This document shows, piece after piece, positions 27,869 to 37,410 of a stretch of 64,000 nt of DNA. This stretch comes from Campylobacter showae (GTDB taxonomy: Bacteria > Campylobacterota > Campylobacteria > Campylobacterales > Campylobacteraceae), in contig NZ_UWOK01000001.1 in the NCBI RefSeq assembly GCF_900573985.1, forward strand, positions 1 through 64,000, given 5' to 3'. How positions within the stretch are numbered: the stretch's first letter is position 1; every line of letters begins with the position of its first letter. A program made the position numbers and the translations under genes. A model generated the notes under the pieces. That model was not told where the DNA came from and did no database searches. It saw only the letters and a list, made by a program, of their open reading frames with translations.

Positions 27869-28548
27869 AGCCGCTCGATCATCGCGAGTATGAACTGCGC
27901 GCTCACGTTTGCCGAGTCTTGTAAAAATTTATCGAAGTCAAACTCCGCACTGCCGCCTGCCTCGTCGCTAATCGCGCGAAGCACGAAAAACGGCACGCCT
28001 AGACTCTCGCAAACCAGCGCCACGCTAGCGCCCTCCATCTCGGCCGCATCGGCTTTGAAGGTCGCTTTTAGCCACTCTTTTTTAGCATTATCGCAGATAA
28101 ACTGATCGCCTGTAGCTACGACGCCGCCTTTTAGCTCGATGCCTTTTTCGGCCGCGACTCTAGAAGCTAACGCATTTAGTGCGTCGTCGCTTTTGATAAA
28201 GATGCTGGTCTCAGGCACGTAGCCGTGCGGGTGTCCAAACGCCGTAATATCGACGTCGTGCTGCACGAGGCTAGTTGCGTAAAGCATATCGCCGATTTTC
28301 AAATTTGGATTTAGCGCGCCTGCGACGCCGGTAAAAAGTAGCTTCCTGGCGCCAAATTTCTCGATCATCGCGCTTGCGGTAAGAGCGGCATTTACCTTGC
28401 CGATCTTAGAGTAGGCGATCACAAGCTCTTTGCCGCCGAAATTTGCGAGGTAAAATACGTTATTTGCGTGCTTAACCTCTTTATAGTCCTTGATGAGCTC
28501 AAGCAGAGGAGCGACCTCCTCGCGCATCGCGCCTAAGATCGCTATCAT
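27865..28548 (-). CDS. mtnN: 5'-methylthioadenosine/S-adenosylhomocysteine nucleosidase
   Basis: MtnN cleaves MTA and SAH, feeds autoinducer-2 synthesis, and in Campylobacter and Helicobacter also cleaves 6-amino-6-deoxyfutalosine for menaquinone. The 227 residues include the N-terminal GAMREEV with the active-site Glu, TGVAGAL, DAAEMEGASVALVCE with the ribose-binding Met-Glu, and RAISDEAGG with the catalytic Asp. Overlaps fabD upstream and the PP-loop gene downstream by 4 bases each. Confidence 0.95.
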   Translation of the reverse strand: MIAILGAMREEVAPLLELIKDYKEVKHANNVFYLANFGGKELVIAYSKIGKVNAALTASAMIEKFGARKLLFTGVAGALNPNLKIGDMLYATSLVQHDVDITAFGHPHGYVPETSIFIKSDDALNALASRVAAEKGIELKGGVVATGDQFICDNAKKEWLKATFKADAAEMEGASVALVCESLGVPFFVLRAISDEAGGSAEFDFDKFLQDSANVSAQFILAMIERL

Positions 28549-29465
28549 TTAAGCTCCTTTAAAAGCTCTTCAAGACTGCCAAGATCGGTGACGCTAAATG
28601 TCGGCTTCTCGGTGATTTTTTTGTTGATGCCTTTTAGCACGCTACCGCCGAACTCCACGAATATATCGACTTCGTTTTCGATACTTTTGATGCTTTGTTT
28701 GTATAAAACGGGGCTAACGAGCTGGGCTTTTAGCAAATTTAGCGCTTCGTCTTTTGAGCCGTAAGGCTTCGCCGACGCGTTTGAAACGACTGGGTCAAAT
28801 TTAGCGGCCAACGCTGGCTCTAGCTGCGCCGTTAGCTTCTCGCTAGCACTCTTTAAAAGCGGGCAGTGGCTGACGACGGACATGTTTAGAGGCAATACGC
28901 GTTTAGCGCCCGCTTCTTTAAACGCAGACTCAAATTTGGCGATATCTTCTTTTAGCCCCGCGATCACGATCTGGCCGTCGCAGTTGTAGTTCGCGGCGTA
29001 AATTTGATGGCCGTCCGCTTGCGCGTTTTTGCAAATTTGCTCTACCGTCTCGTCACTAAGACCCAAAATAACGCTCATCGTCACGTCTTTGCCCGTGCAG
29101 TCCTCTTGCATAAATTTACCGCGCAAATTTACGATCCTAAGCGAATCAACAAAATCAAACGCGCCGCTAACCGCAAGCGCGCTAAACTCGCCCAAAGAGT
29201 GTCCAAGTGCAAATTTAGGCTTTAAATTTACGCTTTGCTTTAGCGCGAGATAGCACATAAGCGAGTTTAAAACGATGGCCGGCTGGGTAAATTCGCTCCT
29301 ATTTATGAGGTCGTTTTCGTTGAAAAGTAGATTTGAAAAGTCGATTTTTAGGCTATCGCTTGCATTTTGCAAAAGCTCGGCGGCTGGGCGGAAATTTTCG
29401 TAAATTTCCTTACCCATGCCGATGCTTTGCGAGCCTTGCCCCGGGAATATAAACGCCGCTCTCAT
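28545..29465 (-). CDS. fabD: malonyl-CoA:ACP transacylase
   Basis: FabD loads malonate on acyl carrier protein for fatty acid elongation. The 306-residue protein has FPGQGSQSIGMG at the N-terminus, the nucleophile motif GHSLGEFSAL, the Arg-containing MQEDC segment, and the catalytic His in SVVSHCPLL. It is unusual in being outside a fab cluster, but this placement beside mtnN is the Campylobacter norm. The slyD stop lies 10 bases upstream. Confidence 0.95.
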   Translation of the reverse strand: MRAAFIFPGQGSQSIGMGKEIYENFRPAAELLQNASDSLKIDFSNLLFNENDLINRSEFTQPAIVLNSLMCYLALKQSVNLKPKFALGHSLGEFSALAVSGAFDFVDSLRIVNLRGKFMQEDCTGKDVTMSVILGLSDETVEQICKNAQADGHQIYAANYNCDGQIVIAGLKEDIAKFESAFKEAGAKRVLPLNMSVVSHCPLLKSASEKLTAQLEPALAAKFDPVVSNASAKPYGSKDEALNLLKAQLVSPVLYKQSIKSIENEVDIFVEFGGSVLKGINKKITEKPTFSVTDLGSLEELLKELK

Positions 29466-29475
29466 CTAGATCCTC

Positions 29476-30087
29476 TTAGTGGCAACCGCATCCGCCGTCA
29501 TCGTGATGATGACCGTGCCCGCCGCAGCAACCGCCTTCTTTGTGCTCATGATGGCCGTGGCCTCCGCAGCAACCGCCCTCGCCGTGATGATGGTCGTGGT
29601 CGTGCCCGCCGCATCCGCATGTGTGAGCACCGGCTACCATACCCGTAGCTATCTCGTCCTCTGTAGCGTCACGTTTGTCGAAAATTTGAACCTTAAACTC
29701 CAAATCTTTGCCTGCGTAAGGGTGGTTAAAATCAACCGTCACGTCGTCCTCGCCGATAGATTTTACTATCACGCGTACACTCTCGCCGTGCTCGCCTTGA
29801 CCAAAAAGCTCCATGCCCTCTTTTAGCTCGATGCCTGCAAATTGCTCTTTAGGTAGCATCTGAACGGCGCTAGAGTCATACTCGCCACAAGCCTGCGCAG
29901 CCGGAATAACGATAACTTTTGTTTCGCCCTTTTCTAGTTTGGCGACCTCTTCTTCTAGTTTCTCGATGATATGTCCGCGGCCCGTTAAAAAGGAAATCTC
30001 CTGCCCTACTTGCATATTGGACTCTAAAATTTCGCCCGTTTTTGCGTCTTTTAGCTCATAAAACATAGCTATAACTTGTTCTTTCAC
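29476..30087 (-). CDS. slyD: SlyD-type FKBP peptidyl-prolyl isomerase with metal-binding tail
   Basis: SlyD is a cytosolic prolyl isomerase and chaperone that also stores and delivers nickel for enzyme assembly. Of 203 residues, the FKBP domain with its inserted flap covers about 1-150 (TGRGHIIEKLEEEVAKLEKG, then VDFNHPYAGKDLEF). The tail (about 153-203) is an exceptional run of His, Cys and Gly with two copies of GGCCGGHGHH. The start is GTG at 30087, supported by AGGAG; the internal ATG at codon 8 is an alternative. Confidence 0.93.
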   Translation of the reverse strand: MKEQVIAMFYELKDAKTGEILESNMQVGQEISFLTGRGHIIEKLEEEVAKLEKGETKVIVIPAAQACGEYDSSAVQMLPKEQFAGIELKEGMELFGQGEHGESVRVIVKSIGEDDVTVDFNHPYAGKDLEFKVQIFDKRDATEDEIATGMVAGAHTCGCGGHDHDHHHGEGGCCGGHGHHEHKEGGCCGGHGHHHDDGGCGCH

Positions 30088-30116
30088 GTTTTTCTCCTAT
30101 TTATGAAAATAACGTG

Positions 30117-30122
30117 ATTATA
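30117..30122 (-). promoter_or_regulatory. -10 box for slyD-fabD-mtnN
   Basis: Minus-strand TATAAT followed by CACGTTA, 29 bases upstream of the slyD start. The same 13-base string TATAATCACGTTA occurs before pal at 31595-31607, so the two envelope/chaperone units may be expressed alike. Confidence 0.5.
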
Positions 30123-30146
30123 TCGTTAAATTTATTAAATAAAGTT

Positions 30147-31046
30147 TTAGTTTCGAGTAGGTGCGGCTTTGGCTTCTTTGCTATCCGGATAGCCTAGTTT
30201 TAGCGCTTTGTAAAATTTATTCGCACTCGCCGTGTCTTTTATCTTATCAAAGCTAATAGCAGTGTGATAAAGAAGCTTTGGCGTATACTCGGCCTTGTCG
30301 TAGAGCTGGATACTTTGCTGGTAGTACTTTATGGCGTTGTTGTAAGCTTTCTGCTGATACGCTATCTCGCCGAGATAAAAATTCGCCATCGCAGGCTTAT
30401 GATCTTTACTTAAAAGATATTCGTATCTAGCCTTTGCATCATCGAGCTTGCCTGCGTCAAATAGCTTTTTAGCTTCGCTTGCTACATCTTGATTTTTTTG
30501 TTTGGTAAAATCAATTTTCGGAGCTTGTGGCTCAGCAGCGGCTGGGCTATTGCTAGCTACCGGCTTGTCTTCATCGTTTTTTTTTGTGGTAGCAGGCGCA
30601 GCGTTGCTCTTATCTATCAAAGCACCCATATCCTTAAGGGCTTTGGTGATTTTAGCGTTGTTGGCCTCTTGTATTTTTCGGCTTTCTTCTACGTATTTTT
30701 TAAGCTCGTCAAAATCACTTTTTGCGGTAGAATTTCCGTCGTTTCCTTCAAGATCGTTTAGTCTTTTTTCTATTCTAGACATTCTTGAGTTTAGTCCGTC
30801 TAGTACGCTCTGCAAGCCTTCTAAGCGCTCTTGTATGGCATTTAAATTTGACTCGACGTCGCCCATATTTCTACTTAGATTTTCTACGTTTTGCTTGTTT
30901 TTTAGAAAAGTTTTTTCATTATCAGTCAAACCGTAGGGACTAGAGCTGTCCAAATTTCCAGCATCAAATACCGAAATTTCATTGGAAGCGGAATAAGAGA
31001 GAGTGGCTCCTATAAAAAGAGCCACGAAAGTTTTTAAATTCGTCAT
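30147..31046 (-). CDS. cpoB: Tol-Pal system protein YbgF/CpoB-like
   Basis: CpoB coordinates outer membrane constriction with peptidoglycan synthesis at division. The 299 residues have a signal peptide (1-20, ...LSYSA), an N-terminal coiled coil (about 45-130, heptads around LNAIQERLEGLQSVLDGL), a Lys/Pro/Ala linker, and a C-terminal set of TPR repeats (AKKLFDAGKLDDAKARYEYLL, FYLGEIAYQQKAYNNAIKYY). It follows pal by 8 bases, the usual last gene of the Tol-Pal operon. Confidence 0.9.
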   Translation of the reverse strand: MTNLKTFVALFIGATLSYSASNEISVFDAGNLDSSSPYGLTDNEKTFLKNKQNVENLSRNMGDVESNLNAIQERLEGLQSVLDGLNSRMSRIEKRLNDLEGNDGNSTAKSDFDELKKYVEESRKIQEANNAKITKALKDMGALIDKSNAAPATTKKNDEDKPVASNSPAAAEPQAPKIDFTKQKNQDVASEAKKLFDAGKLDDAKARYEYLLSKDHKPAMANFYLGEIAYQQKAYNNAIKYYQQSIQLYDKAEYTPKLLYHTAISFDKIKDTASANKFYKALKLGYPDSKEAKAAPTRN

Positions 31047-31054
31047 AAATCTAA

Positions 31055-31573
31055 TTATGGAAGAACTTTAAATTCAGCACGTCTGTTTTGAGCGTCGCAA
31101 GCTTTTGTTTTGTCTGTGCAAACAGGATTGCTTTCGCCGTAGCTTACAACCGTGATTCTGTCAGCTGCAACGCCTTGTTTTACAAGCGCGTCTTTAGCAG
31201 CTTTTGCTCTTTTTAGACCAAGTGCATAGTTGTACTCATCTGTACCCCACTCGTCGCAGTTGCCCTCTACTTTTACAGAAAGAGCTTGAGCTTCTGATTG
31301 ATTAAATAGACCTGCGTTTGTGTTGATAGCAGACTGCATGTCGCCTTTGATGTTAAATTTGTCAAAGTCAAAGTATACAGTTTGAACTTGACCTTCGATG
31401 CTTGAAATTAATTGTTGCAATCTCTCGCTATCGCTCATCATGTTATCGCTTGAGTTCATACCGCCCATATTTTGATTAGCGTCAGCGCTCATATCAACTT
31501 CAGGGTTTTTAGAGCTACAACCGCTCAACAATAAAGCTGCAATAGCAGCAGAAGTTAAAACTACTTTTTTCAT
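31055..31573 (-). CDS. pal: peptidoglycan-associated lipoprotein Pal
   Basis: Pal anchors the outer membrane to peptidoglycan and cycles with TolB. A longer open frame starts at 31633, but I place the start at ATG 31573 because AAAGGA lies at proper distance and a lipoprotein signal follows directly (MKKVVLT ... LLLSGC, lipidated Cys at about residue 18). The mature part has the OmpA-like domain with VYFDFDKFNI, VEGNCDEWGTDEYNYALG (the diaminopimelate-binding Asp region) and RRAEFKV. Result: 172 residues. Confidence 0.94.
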   Translation of the reverse strand: MKKVVLTSAAIAALLLSGCSSKNPEVDMSADANQNMGGMNSSDNMMSDSERLQQLISSIEGQVQTVYFDFDKFNIKGDMQSAINTNAGLFNQSEAQALSVKVEGNCDEWGTDEYNYALGLKRAKAAKDALVKQGVAADRITVVSYGESNPVCTDKTKACDAQNRRAEFKVLP

Positions 31574-31601
31574 TTTCATCCTTTTATAGAAATTTAACGT
31601 G

Positions 31602-31607
31602 ATTATA
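31602..31607 (-). promoter_or_regulatory. -10 box for pal-cpoB inside the Tol-Pal operon
   Basis: Minus-strand TATAAT followed by CACGTTA, 29 bases upstream of the preferred pal start and close to the tolB stop. Spacing and flanks match the slyD promoter at 30117, which suggests extra transcription of pal and cpoB. Confidence 0.45.
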
Positions 31608-31626
31608 TCATAAAATTTACTAAATA

Positions 31627-32901
31627 TTACCAATCAATAGACTGAATTTTACCGATTTTTAATGGAAATTGGAAACTTTTGTTCTCATTTACGCGAATTA
31701 TACCAAGAGAACTCTGGCCGCCAAGCTCTTTGATAAACACTACGCTTTGTCCGTCGCTAGAAAATCTAGGGTATAAATTTTTACCGCTTGCAGTGAGCTG
31801 TCTAATGTAATCAGTCTGCGTAGAGATCATATATATGTTAAAATCTCTTGTTCCAAAGCTACTCTTACCGTCTTCTCTACTAGAATAAACTATATAGTTC
31901 TGATAGGTGCTGACGGAGTTGTTGTTTTTGCCGTGATAGACCAACTGCTCAAAACCGCTTCCATCTACATTTTGCGCGAAAACATTAGGATAGCCAAGTC
32001 TATCGGAAACGAAAACTACGCGTCTGTCGCCGTCAACGAAGTTGCCGTTGACGTCTATACCGCTATAGTTAGTTACCTGAGATAGTCTTTTTGAATTTAG
32101 ATCGTATATATAGATATCAGGCTGATCTTGCGGAGCCATAGTTAGCAAAATTTTATCTCCGTTTTGGCTAACGTCGGAGGCTATAAGCATACCGCCCTTA
32201 CTATCTAAAATTTTAGTTTTTTGGCCGCTCGCAACATCGTATCTATAAAGAACTAAGTTTCTACCGCTGTAATCAGAGTAGTAAAACGCGCTCTGATCAG
32301 CTCCTACCCATTTAGGAAATATATTCAAACCGCCGCGAACAAGTACTTTTTGGTAGGTTAAAGTGTAGTCGGCTATAACGATCTCGCTTTGCTTTGAACC
32401 GGTTCCTTTGGCAAAGATGATAAATTTCTCCATCCAGTTTACAGGTGGCATTTTTAGCTCGTTAATGAGCTCAACTATCGCTTTGTGTGCGATAAATGGA
32501 TACTTTGCCCCGTCGTTCATATTGTAAATTTTCTCATACTGAGTGGTTGCCGTTTTTGCATTAATTAGCTTAACCCTGAGGGTTAGAGGCGAGTTTGCAG
32601 AGCCCTCAAGCGCGTATCTAAATATAAGCTGCGCACCCTTTTCGCTCATCACGTTCGTATTCGAGTCGCCTTCATAGCTACTGGCGATATATTCGTCCAC
32701 AACCTCAAAATCAGAGCTGACCTTCAAGTCGCCCAACATAATTTTATGAAATTTGCTTTTAAAAGCCTGATCGCCGACAGCCGTTGTAGCGTCTTGAAGC
32801 ACGATTTTTGGTAGGGCTAAGCCTTTGTTAACGACCGAAATGGTGGCGTCAACGGCAAAAAGCCAACTGGCAAAAGCAAGAAAAAGTAAAATTTTCTTCA
32901 T
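31627..32901 (-). CDS. tolB: Tol-Pal translocation protein TolB
   Basis: TolB is the periplasmic beta-propeller that links TolA and Pal. The 424-residue precursor has a signal peptide (1-17, WLFAVDA), an N-terminal alpha/beta domain to about 170, and a six-bladed WD-like propeller with repeated strands such as DKILLTMAPQDQPDIYIYD and DRRVVFVSDRLGYPNVF. Position between tolA and pal is the standard order. Confidence 0.93.
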   Translation of the reverse strand: MKKILLFLAFASWLFAVDATISVVNKGLALPKIVLQDATTAVGDQAFKSKFHKIMLGDLKVSSDFEVVDEYIASSYEGDSNTNVMSEKGAQLIFRYALEGSANSPLTLRVKLINAKTATTQYEKIYNMNDGAKYPFIAHKAIVELINELKMPPVNWMEKFIIFAKGTGSKQSEIVIADYTLTYQKVLVRGGLNIFPKWVGADQSAFYYSDYSGRNLVLYRYDVASGQKTKILDSKGGMLIASDVSQNGDKILLTMAPQDQPDIYIYDLNSKRLSQVTNYSGIDVNGNFVDGDRRVVFVSDRLGYPNVFAQNVDGSGFEQLVYHGKNNNSVSTYQNYIVYSSREDGKSSFGTRDFNIYMISTQTDYIRQLTASGKNLYPRFSSDGQSVVFIKELGGQSSLGIIRVNENKSFQFPLKIGKIQSIDW

Positions 32902-32911
32902 TTCTCCTCCG

Positions 32912-33736
32912 TTATTCTAGTTTGTCTTCTAGTTTAGTTCCGAGCCTAACGGCTCTGCCTATCTGTGTAGGCGGCGGAAATTTCTCAAAAGTCATACTTT
33001 GCAAGAAATCCCTAACTTTGTTATTAAATTCGCTATTATACGATAACTTTTTTATATCGTAACTAAACGATCCATCAATACCAATGACGATCTCAACCTC
33101 CGCCTCATCGGTAGAATCGGCCTTATAAGCACTCCATTTACTCTGCAAAATTCTACTAATCATACCGAAGTATTCGTTGTATTCGCCTGTCATTTGCGAC
33201 TTTGGAGTCTTGGCAACCTGATCTAAGGTAAGCGCATTTATAACGTCGCTAGCTTTTTTTTGCTGGCTCGTTATCTGGACTTTTTCCGGTTTTTTACGAC
33301 TTTGCTCTTTTGGTTGCTCTTTTTTCTTAGCAACCTTATCTTCTTTTAGTTTAGAGGTGTCGATACTGCCGAATAAATCCTTTAAATTTGGCTCTTCGAT
33401 CTTTTTTTCTTCAGGTTTTGGCGGCGCAGGATCCGGTTCAGGCGGCTTGTTTGTAGTGTCCGGCTTTGGCTCTTCTTTTTTAACCTCTTCCTTTACCGGT
33501 TGAGGTTTTTCCTCTTTTACAATCTCTTTTTTGGGCTCGGGTGCTTTTACGGTGATGTCAGGCTCGCGCTCAACTATCATAATATCCATAAAAGCATCTT
33601 TAGTATCGGTGTATTTTTTAGGCTCTTCCTTAAAATAGGTAAGCTTGATAAAAATACCGCTTATGATACAAAGGTAAAGAAAAGCCGATAGTAAGAAGTA
33701 ACCGGAAGTGTTAAATTTGAGATCAAATTTATCCAT
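32912..33736 (-). CDS. tolA: TolA/TonB-like energy transducer
   Basis: A single-pass inner membrane protein coupling proton flow through TolQR to TolB/Pal. Of 274 residues, the anchor is about 14-31, followed by a Lys/Pro/Glu-rich periplasmic stalk (about 55-160) and a C-terminal globular TonB-like domain with YFGMISRILQSKWSAY. Context with tolB and pal supports TolA over TonB. It overlaps tolR by 8 bases. Confidence 0.88.
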   Translation of the reverse strand: MDKFDLKFNTSGYFLLSAFLYLCIISGIFIKLTYFKEEPKKYTDTKDAFMDIMIVEREPDITVKAPEPKKEIVKEEKPQPVKEEVKKEEPKPDTTNKPPEPDPAPPKPEEKKIEEPNLKDLFGSIDTSKLKEDKVAKKKEQPKEQSRKKPEKVQITSQQKKASDVINALTLDQVAKTPKSQMTGEYNEYFGMISRILQSKWSAYKADSTDEAEVEIVIGIDGSFSYDIKKLSYNSEFNNKVRDFLQSMTFEKFPPPTQIGRAVRLGTKLEDKLE

Positions 33737-34121
33737 TAGTCTGGAGCGCTACCTTTGTAAAGCCTGCGTTTTTTACGCTCTTTAAAACAAACATCACATC
33801 ATCGTATATGAGGCTTTTGTCGGCCTTAATATAAACAGGCGAGTTTTTATCGTATTTTGCCCCGATAAGCACTATATTGTCAGGAAGTTCGCGCAAATTC
33901 ATGGTATTTTGATCTATTCTAACCTTTTTTGTGGCATCAACGATAACAGTCAAATCTTTTTTTTGAGCCGAGGATGTTTTAGTTTTTGAGCCGTCCGGTA
34001 GCAAAATTTGCTCCTCATAAACGATAGTAGGCGTCGTAACCATAAGGATCGCCAGCAAAACAAGCATGATATCCACGAGCGGAGTTATGTTTAGCTCCGG
34101 AGTTTCGTCGAGATTTATCAT
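33729..34121 (-). CDS. tolR: ExbD/TolR proton-channel protein
   Basis: TolR forms the proton channel with TolQ. The 130 residues have a short cytoplasmic start (ETPELNITPLVDIMLVLLAIL) with the essential membrane Asp in PLVDIML, one helix, and a periplasmic domain ending in VKNAGFTKVALQTNG. It overlaps tolQ by 4 bases and tolA by 8. The ExbD name is equally used for this family; linkage to tolB/pal favours TolR. Confidence 0.9.
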   Translation of the reverse strand: MINLDETPELNITPLVDIMLVLLAILMVTTPTIVYEEQILLPDGSKTKTSSAQKKDLTVIVDATKKVRIDQNTMNLRELPDNIVLIGAKYDKNSPVYIKADKSLIYDDVMFVLKSVKNAGFTKVALQTNG

Positions 34122-34699
34122 TGATCTTCTTTAAGCGTTACTAGGATATCGACTTCGCGCCTGATGACGCCCATGAGCTCGTAAGCTTTTCGTTTGATAA
34201 GCAAGCTAAACGTATAAGCGGGAATTGCTACAAATATACCTGCTCCGGTAGCCACGAGAGCCTCACTAATAGCTGGAGCAATAACTCCTAACGACGAATT
34301 TCCTCCGCCTTGACCAAGCTGAGAAAATGTCTCCAAGATAGAAACAACCGTACCGAAAAGTCCGATAAAAGGCGATGTAGAGGCGATGATGCTAAGCCAA
34401 GTGATGCCGCTAGTGGCATTTCTTTCCGAGATACTAACGGCAACCGAAAGCTTTTCTTTGGACACGGAGCCACTTACGAATCTTTTTAAAACAGAGCCGT
34501 TTAGAGTATGTTTAGAGCCGCCCATTAACAGCGACTCAAGCGCATTTTGCTCTTTTTTTTGCCAAGAGCTAAGCCCTGCCATACGAGACAAAAGTATGGT
34601 AAGGCTTATTATGAAATAAAAAGAGAGCCAACTAAGTACGAATATAGTGATAAAACTACTTCTTGATAAGTAGTTCAAAAAAATATCAAGCCCAGCCAC
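34118..34699 (-). CDS. tolQ: ExbB/TolQ proton-channel protein
   Basis: TolQ is the pentameric stator subunit of the Tol motor. The 193-residue protein has an N-terminal membrane helix (about 15-37) and two more helices after residue 95. The pore-lining signatures IASTSPFIGLFGTVVSILETF and ATGAGIFVAIPAYTF are visible. Its start shares one base with the atpC stop (ATGGCT against the atpC TGA or TAG end), so ATP synthase and Tol-Pal are in one transcript. Confidence 0.9.
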   Translation of the reverse strand: MAGLDIFLNYLSRSSFITIFVLSWLSFYFIISLTILLSRMAGLSSWQKKEQNALESLLMGGSKHTLNGSVLKRFVSGSVSKEKLSVAVSISERNATSGITWLSIIASTSPFIGLFGTVVSILETFSQLGQGGGNSSLGVIAPAISEALVATGAGIFVAIPAYTFSLLIKRKAYELMGVIRREVDILVTLKEDQ

Positions 34700-35088
34700 T
34701 ATCTTGTCCGAGCCATACTATCTAGTTTTGCTACGGCAGCGGCCATAGCGTTGTTCTCGCTGCTCATGCTAGCGATCAGATCCTTCGCCTTTTGCAATGA
34801 ATTTGCTATCTCGCTCTCGGAATTTCCAGACACGTGAACGGCACCGTCGGCAAGGATGGTCGCCTTACCCTCGTTTATCTCGGCATATCCCCAGTTTATC
34901 GCGACGGCATCATGGCTTTTATCTTCGCTCTCGATGTCTATAACGCCGGCTTTCAAAAGCGAAATAAGCGAAGCGTGCCCGGGCAAAACCCCGAACTCAC
35001 CCTCACTACCAGGCAAAACTACGCTTTTGATATCGTTTGAAAACACTAAACCCTCAGGCGTAACGATTTCTAAATGTAATTTATTCAT
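34699..35088 (-). CDS. atpC: ATP synthase F1 epsilon subunit
   Basis: Epsilon links rotation in gamma to the c-ring and can inhibit ATP hydrolysis. The 129 residues start with HLEIVTPEGLVFSNDI and have VLPGSEGEFGVLPGHASLIS, the beta-sandwich signature. The C-terminal helical part (about 90-129) is present. It lies 17 bases downstream of atpD. Confidence 0.95.
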   Translation of the reverse strand: MNKLHLEIVTPEGLVFSNDIKSVVLPGSEGEFGVLPGHASLISLLKAGVIDIESEDKSHDAVAINWGYAEINEGKATILADGAVHVSGNSESEIANSLQKAKDLIASMSSENNAMAAAVAKLDSMARTR

Positions 35089-35105
35089 TACTTTTTCCTT
35101 TAAAT

Positions 35106-36512
<1,407 letters not shown>

Positions 36513-36516
36513 TTAA

Positions 36517-37401
36517 TTATTTCATTGATTCGACGCCACTGATGATCTCGATAAGCTCAGTGGTGATAGACTCTTGGCGAGCCTTATTATACGATAGTTT
36601 TAGCTGTGCGACGCGCTCTTTGGCGTTATTAGTCGCATTATCCATCGCTTGCATTCTAGCGCTATGCTCAGCCGCAAGGCTATCAACTAAAGCGTAATAC
36701 ATACTATACTCGAAATACTTCGTAAGTAGTTCGTTTAAAATTTTACCGTCATCGCTTGGCTCAAATTCCATCAAAGAATTCGTCTCAACTTCGACTAGTT
36801 TTGGCGGCTCGACCGGCACGATATCGTTTATTCGAATTTGTTGAGAGATCATGTTATTGTAGCCGTTATGTACCAAAATAACCTTATCTGTCGCACCGCT
36901 TATAAAGTCGTCTATCGCGTCTTTTATGATATTTTGAGCTTTCTCATAAGTCGGAGATGAACTAACGCCGACGTATTTTTCAAGCAAATTTATACCCTGG
37001 AAGCTAAAAAATTCTATACCTTTTTTACCTACCGCACGAAGTCTAATCTTTACTTTTTTCGCCTTAAATTCGTTAATCATATTTCTAACGGTTTTAATAG
37101 TCTGAATATTAAAACCGCCGCAAAGACCCTTGTCCGCGGTAACGAATATAATATCGACCTTCTCAATATTCTCCTTAACGTCGAAAAATTTACTCTCGGC
37201 GTTTACGGAGCGATATTGATTGATCTTGTAGGCGATTTCAGATAAAACTTCGTTGATCTTGAGCGCATAAACCCTAGAGTGACGAGCAGCTTCTTCAGCC
37301 TTGCGAAGTTTGGCTGTAGATACCAGCTTCATCGCGCGCGTCGTCTTTTGGGTGTTTTGGACGCTCTTGATCTTTCGTTTTATATCTTTTAAATTTGACA
37401 T
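36517..37401 (-). CDS. atpG: ATP synthase F1 gamma subunit
   Basis: Gamma is the central rotor shaft. The 294 residues have the two terminal coiled-coil helices ([28 protein letters not shown] landmark at the N-terminus in two parts, and [22 protein letters not shown] at the C-terminus) and the middle Rossmann-like domain with [13 protein letters not shown]. It lies between atpA (9 bases) and atpD (13 bases). Confidence 0.96.
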   Translation of the reverse strand: MSNLKDIKRKIKSVQNTQKTTRAMKLVSTAKLRKAEEAARHSRVYALKINEVLSEIAYKINQYRSVNAESKFFDVKENIEKVDIIFVTADKGLCGGFNIQTIKTVRNMINEFKAKKVKIRLRAVGKKGIEFFSFQGINLLEKYVGVSSSPTYEKAQNIIKDAIDDFISGATDKVILVHNGYNNMISQQIRINDIVPVEPPKLVEVETNSLMEFEPSDDGKILNELLTKYFEYSMYYALVDSLAAEHSARMQAMDNATNNAKERVAQLKLSYNKARQESITTELIEIISGVESMK

Positions 37402-37410
37402 ATTCTAGCC

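Noticed and set aside
31574..31633. Longer N-terminus of Pal
   Set aside because: It would place a hydrophobic stretch before the lipoprotein signal and overlap the -10 box.
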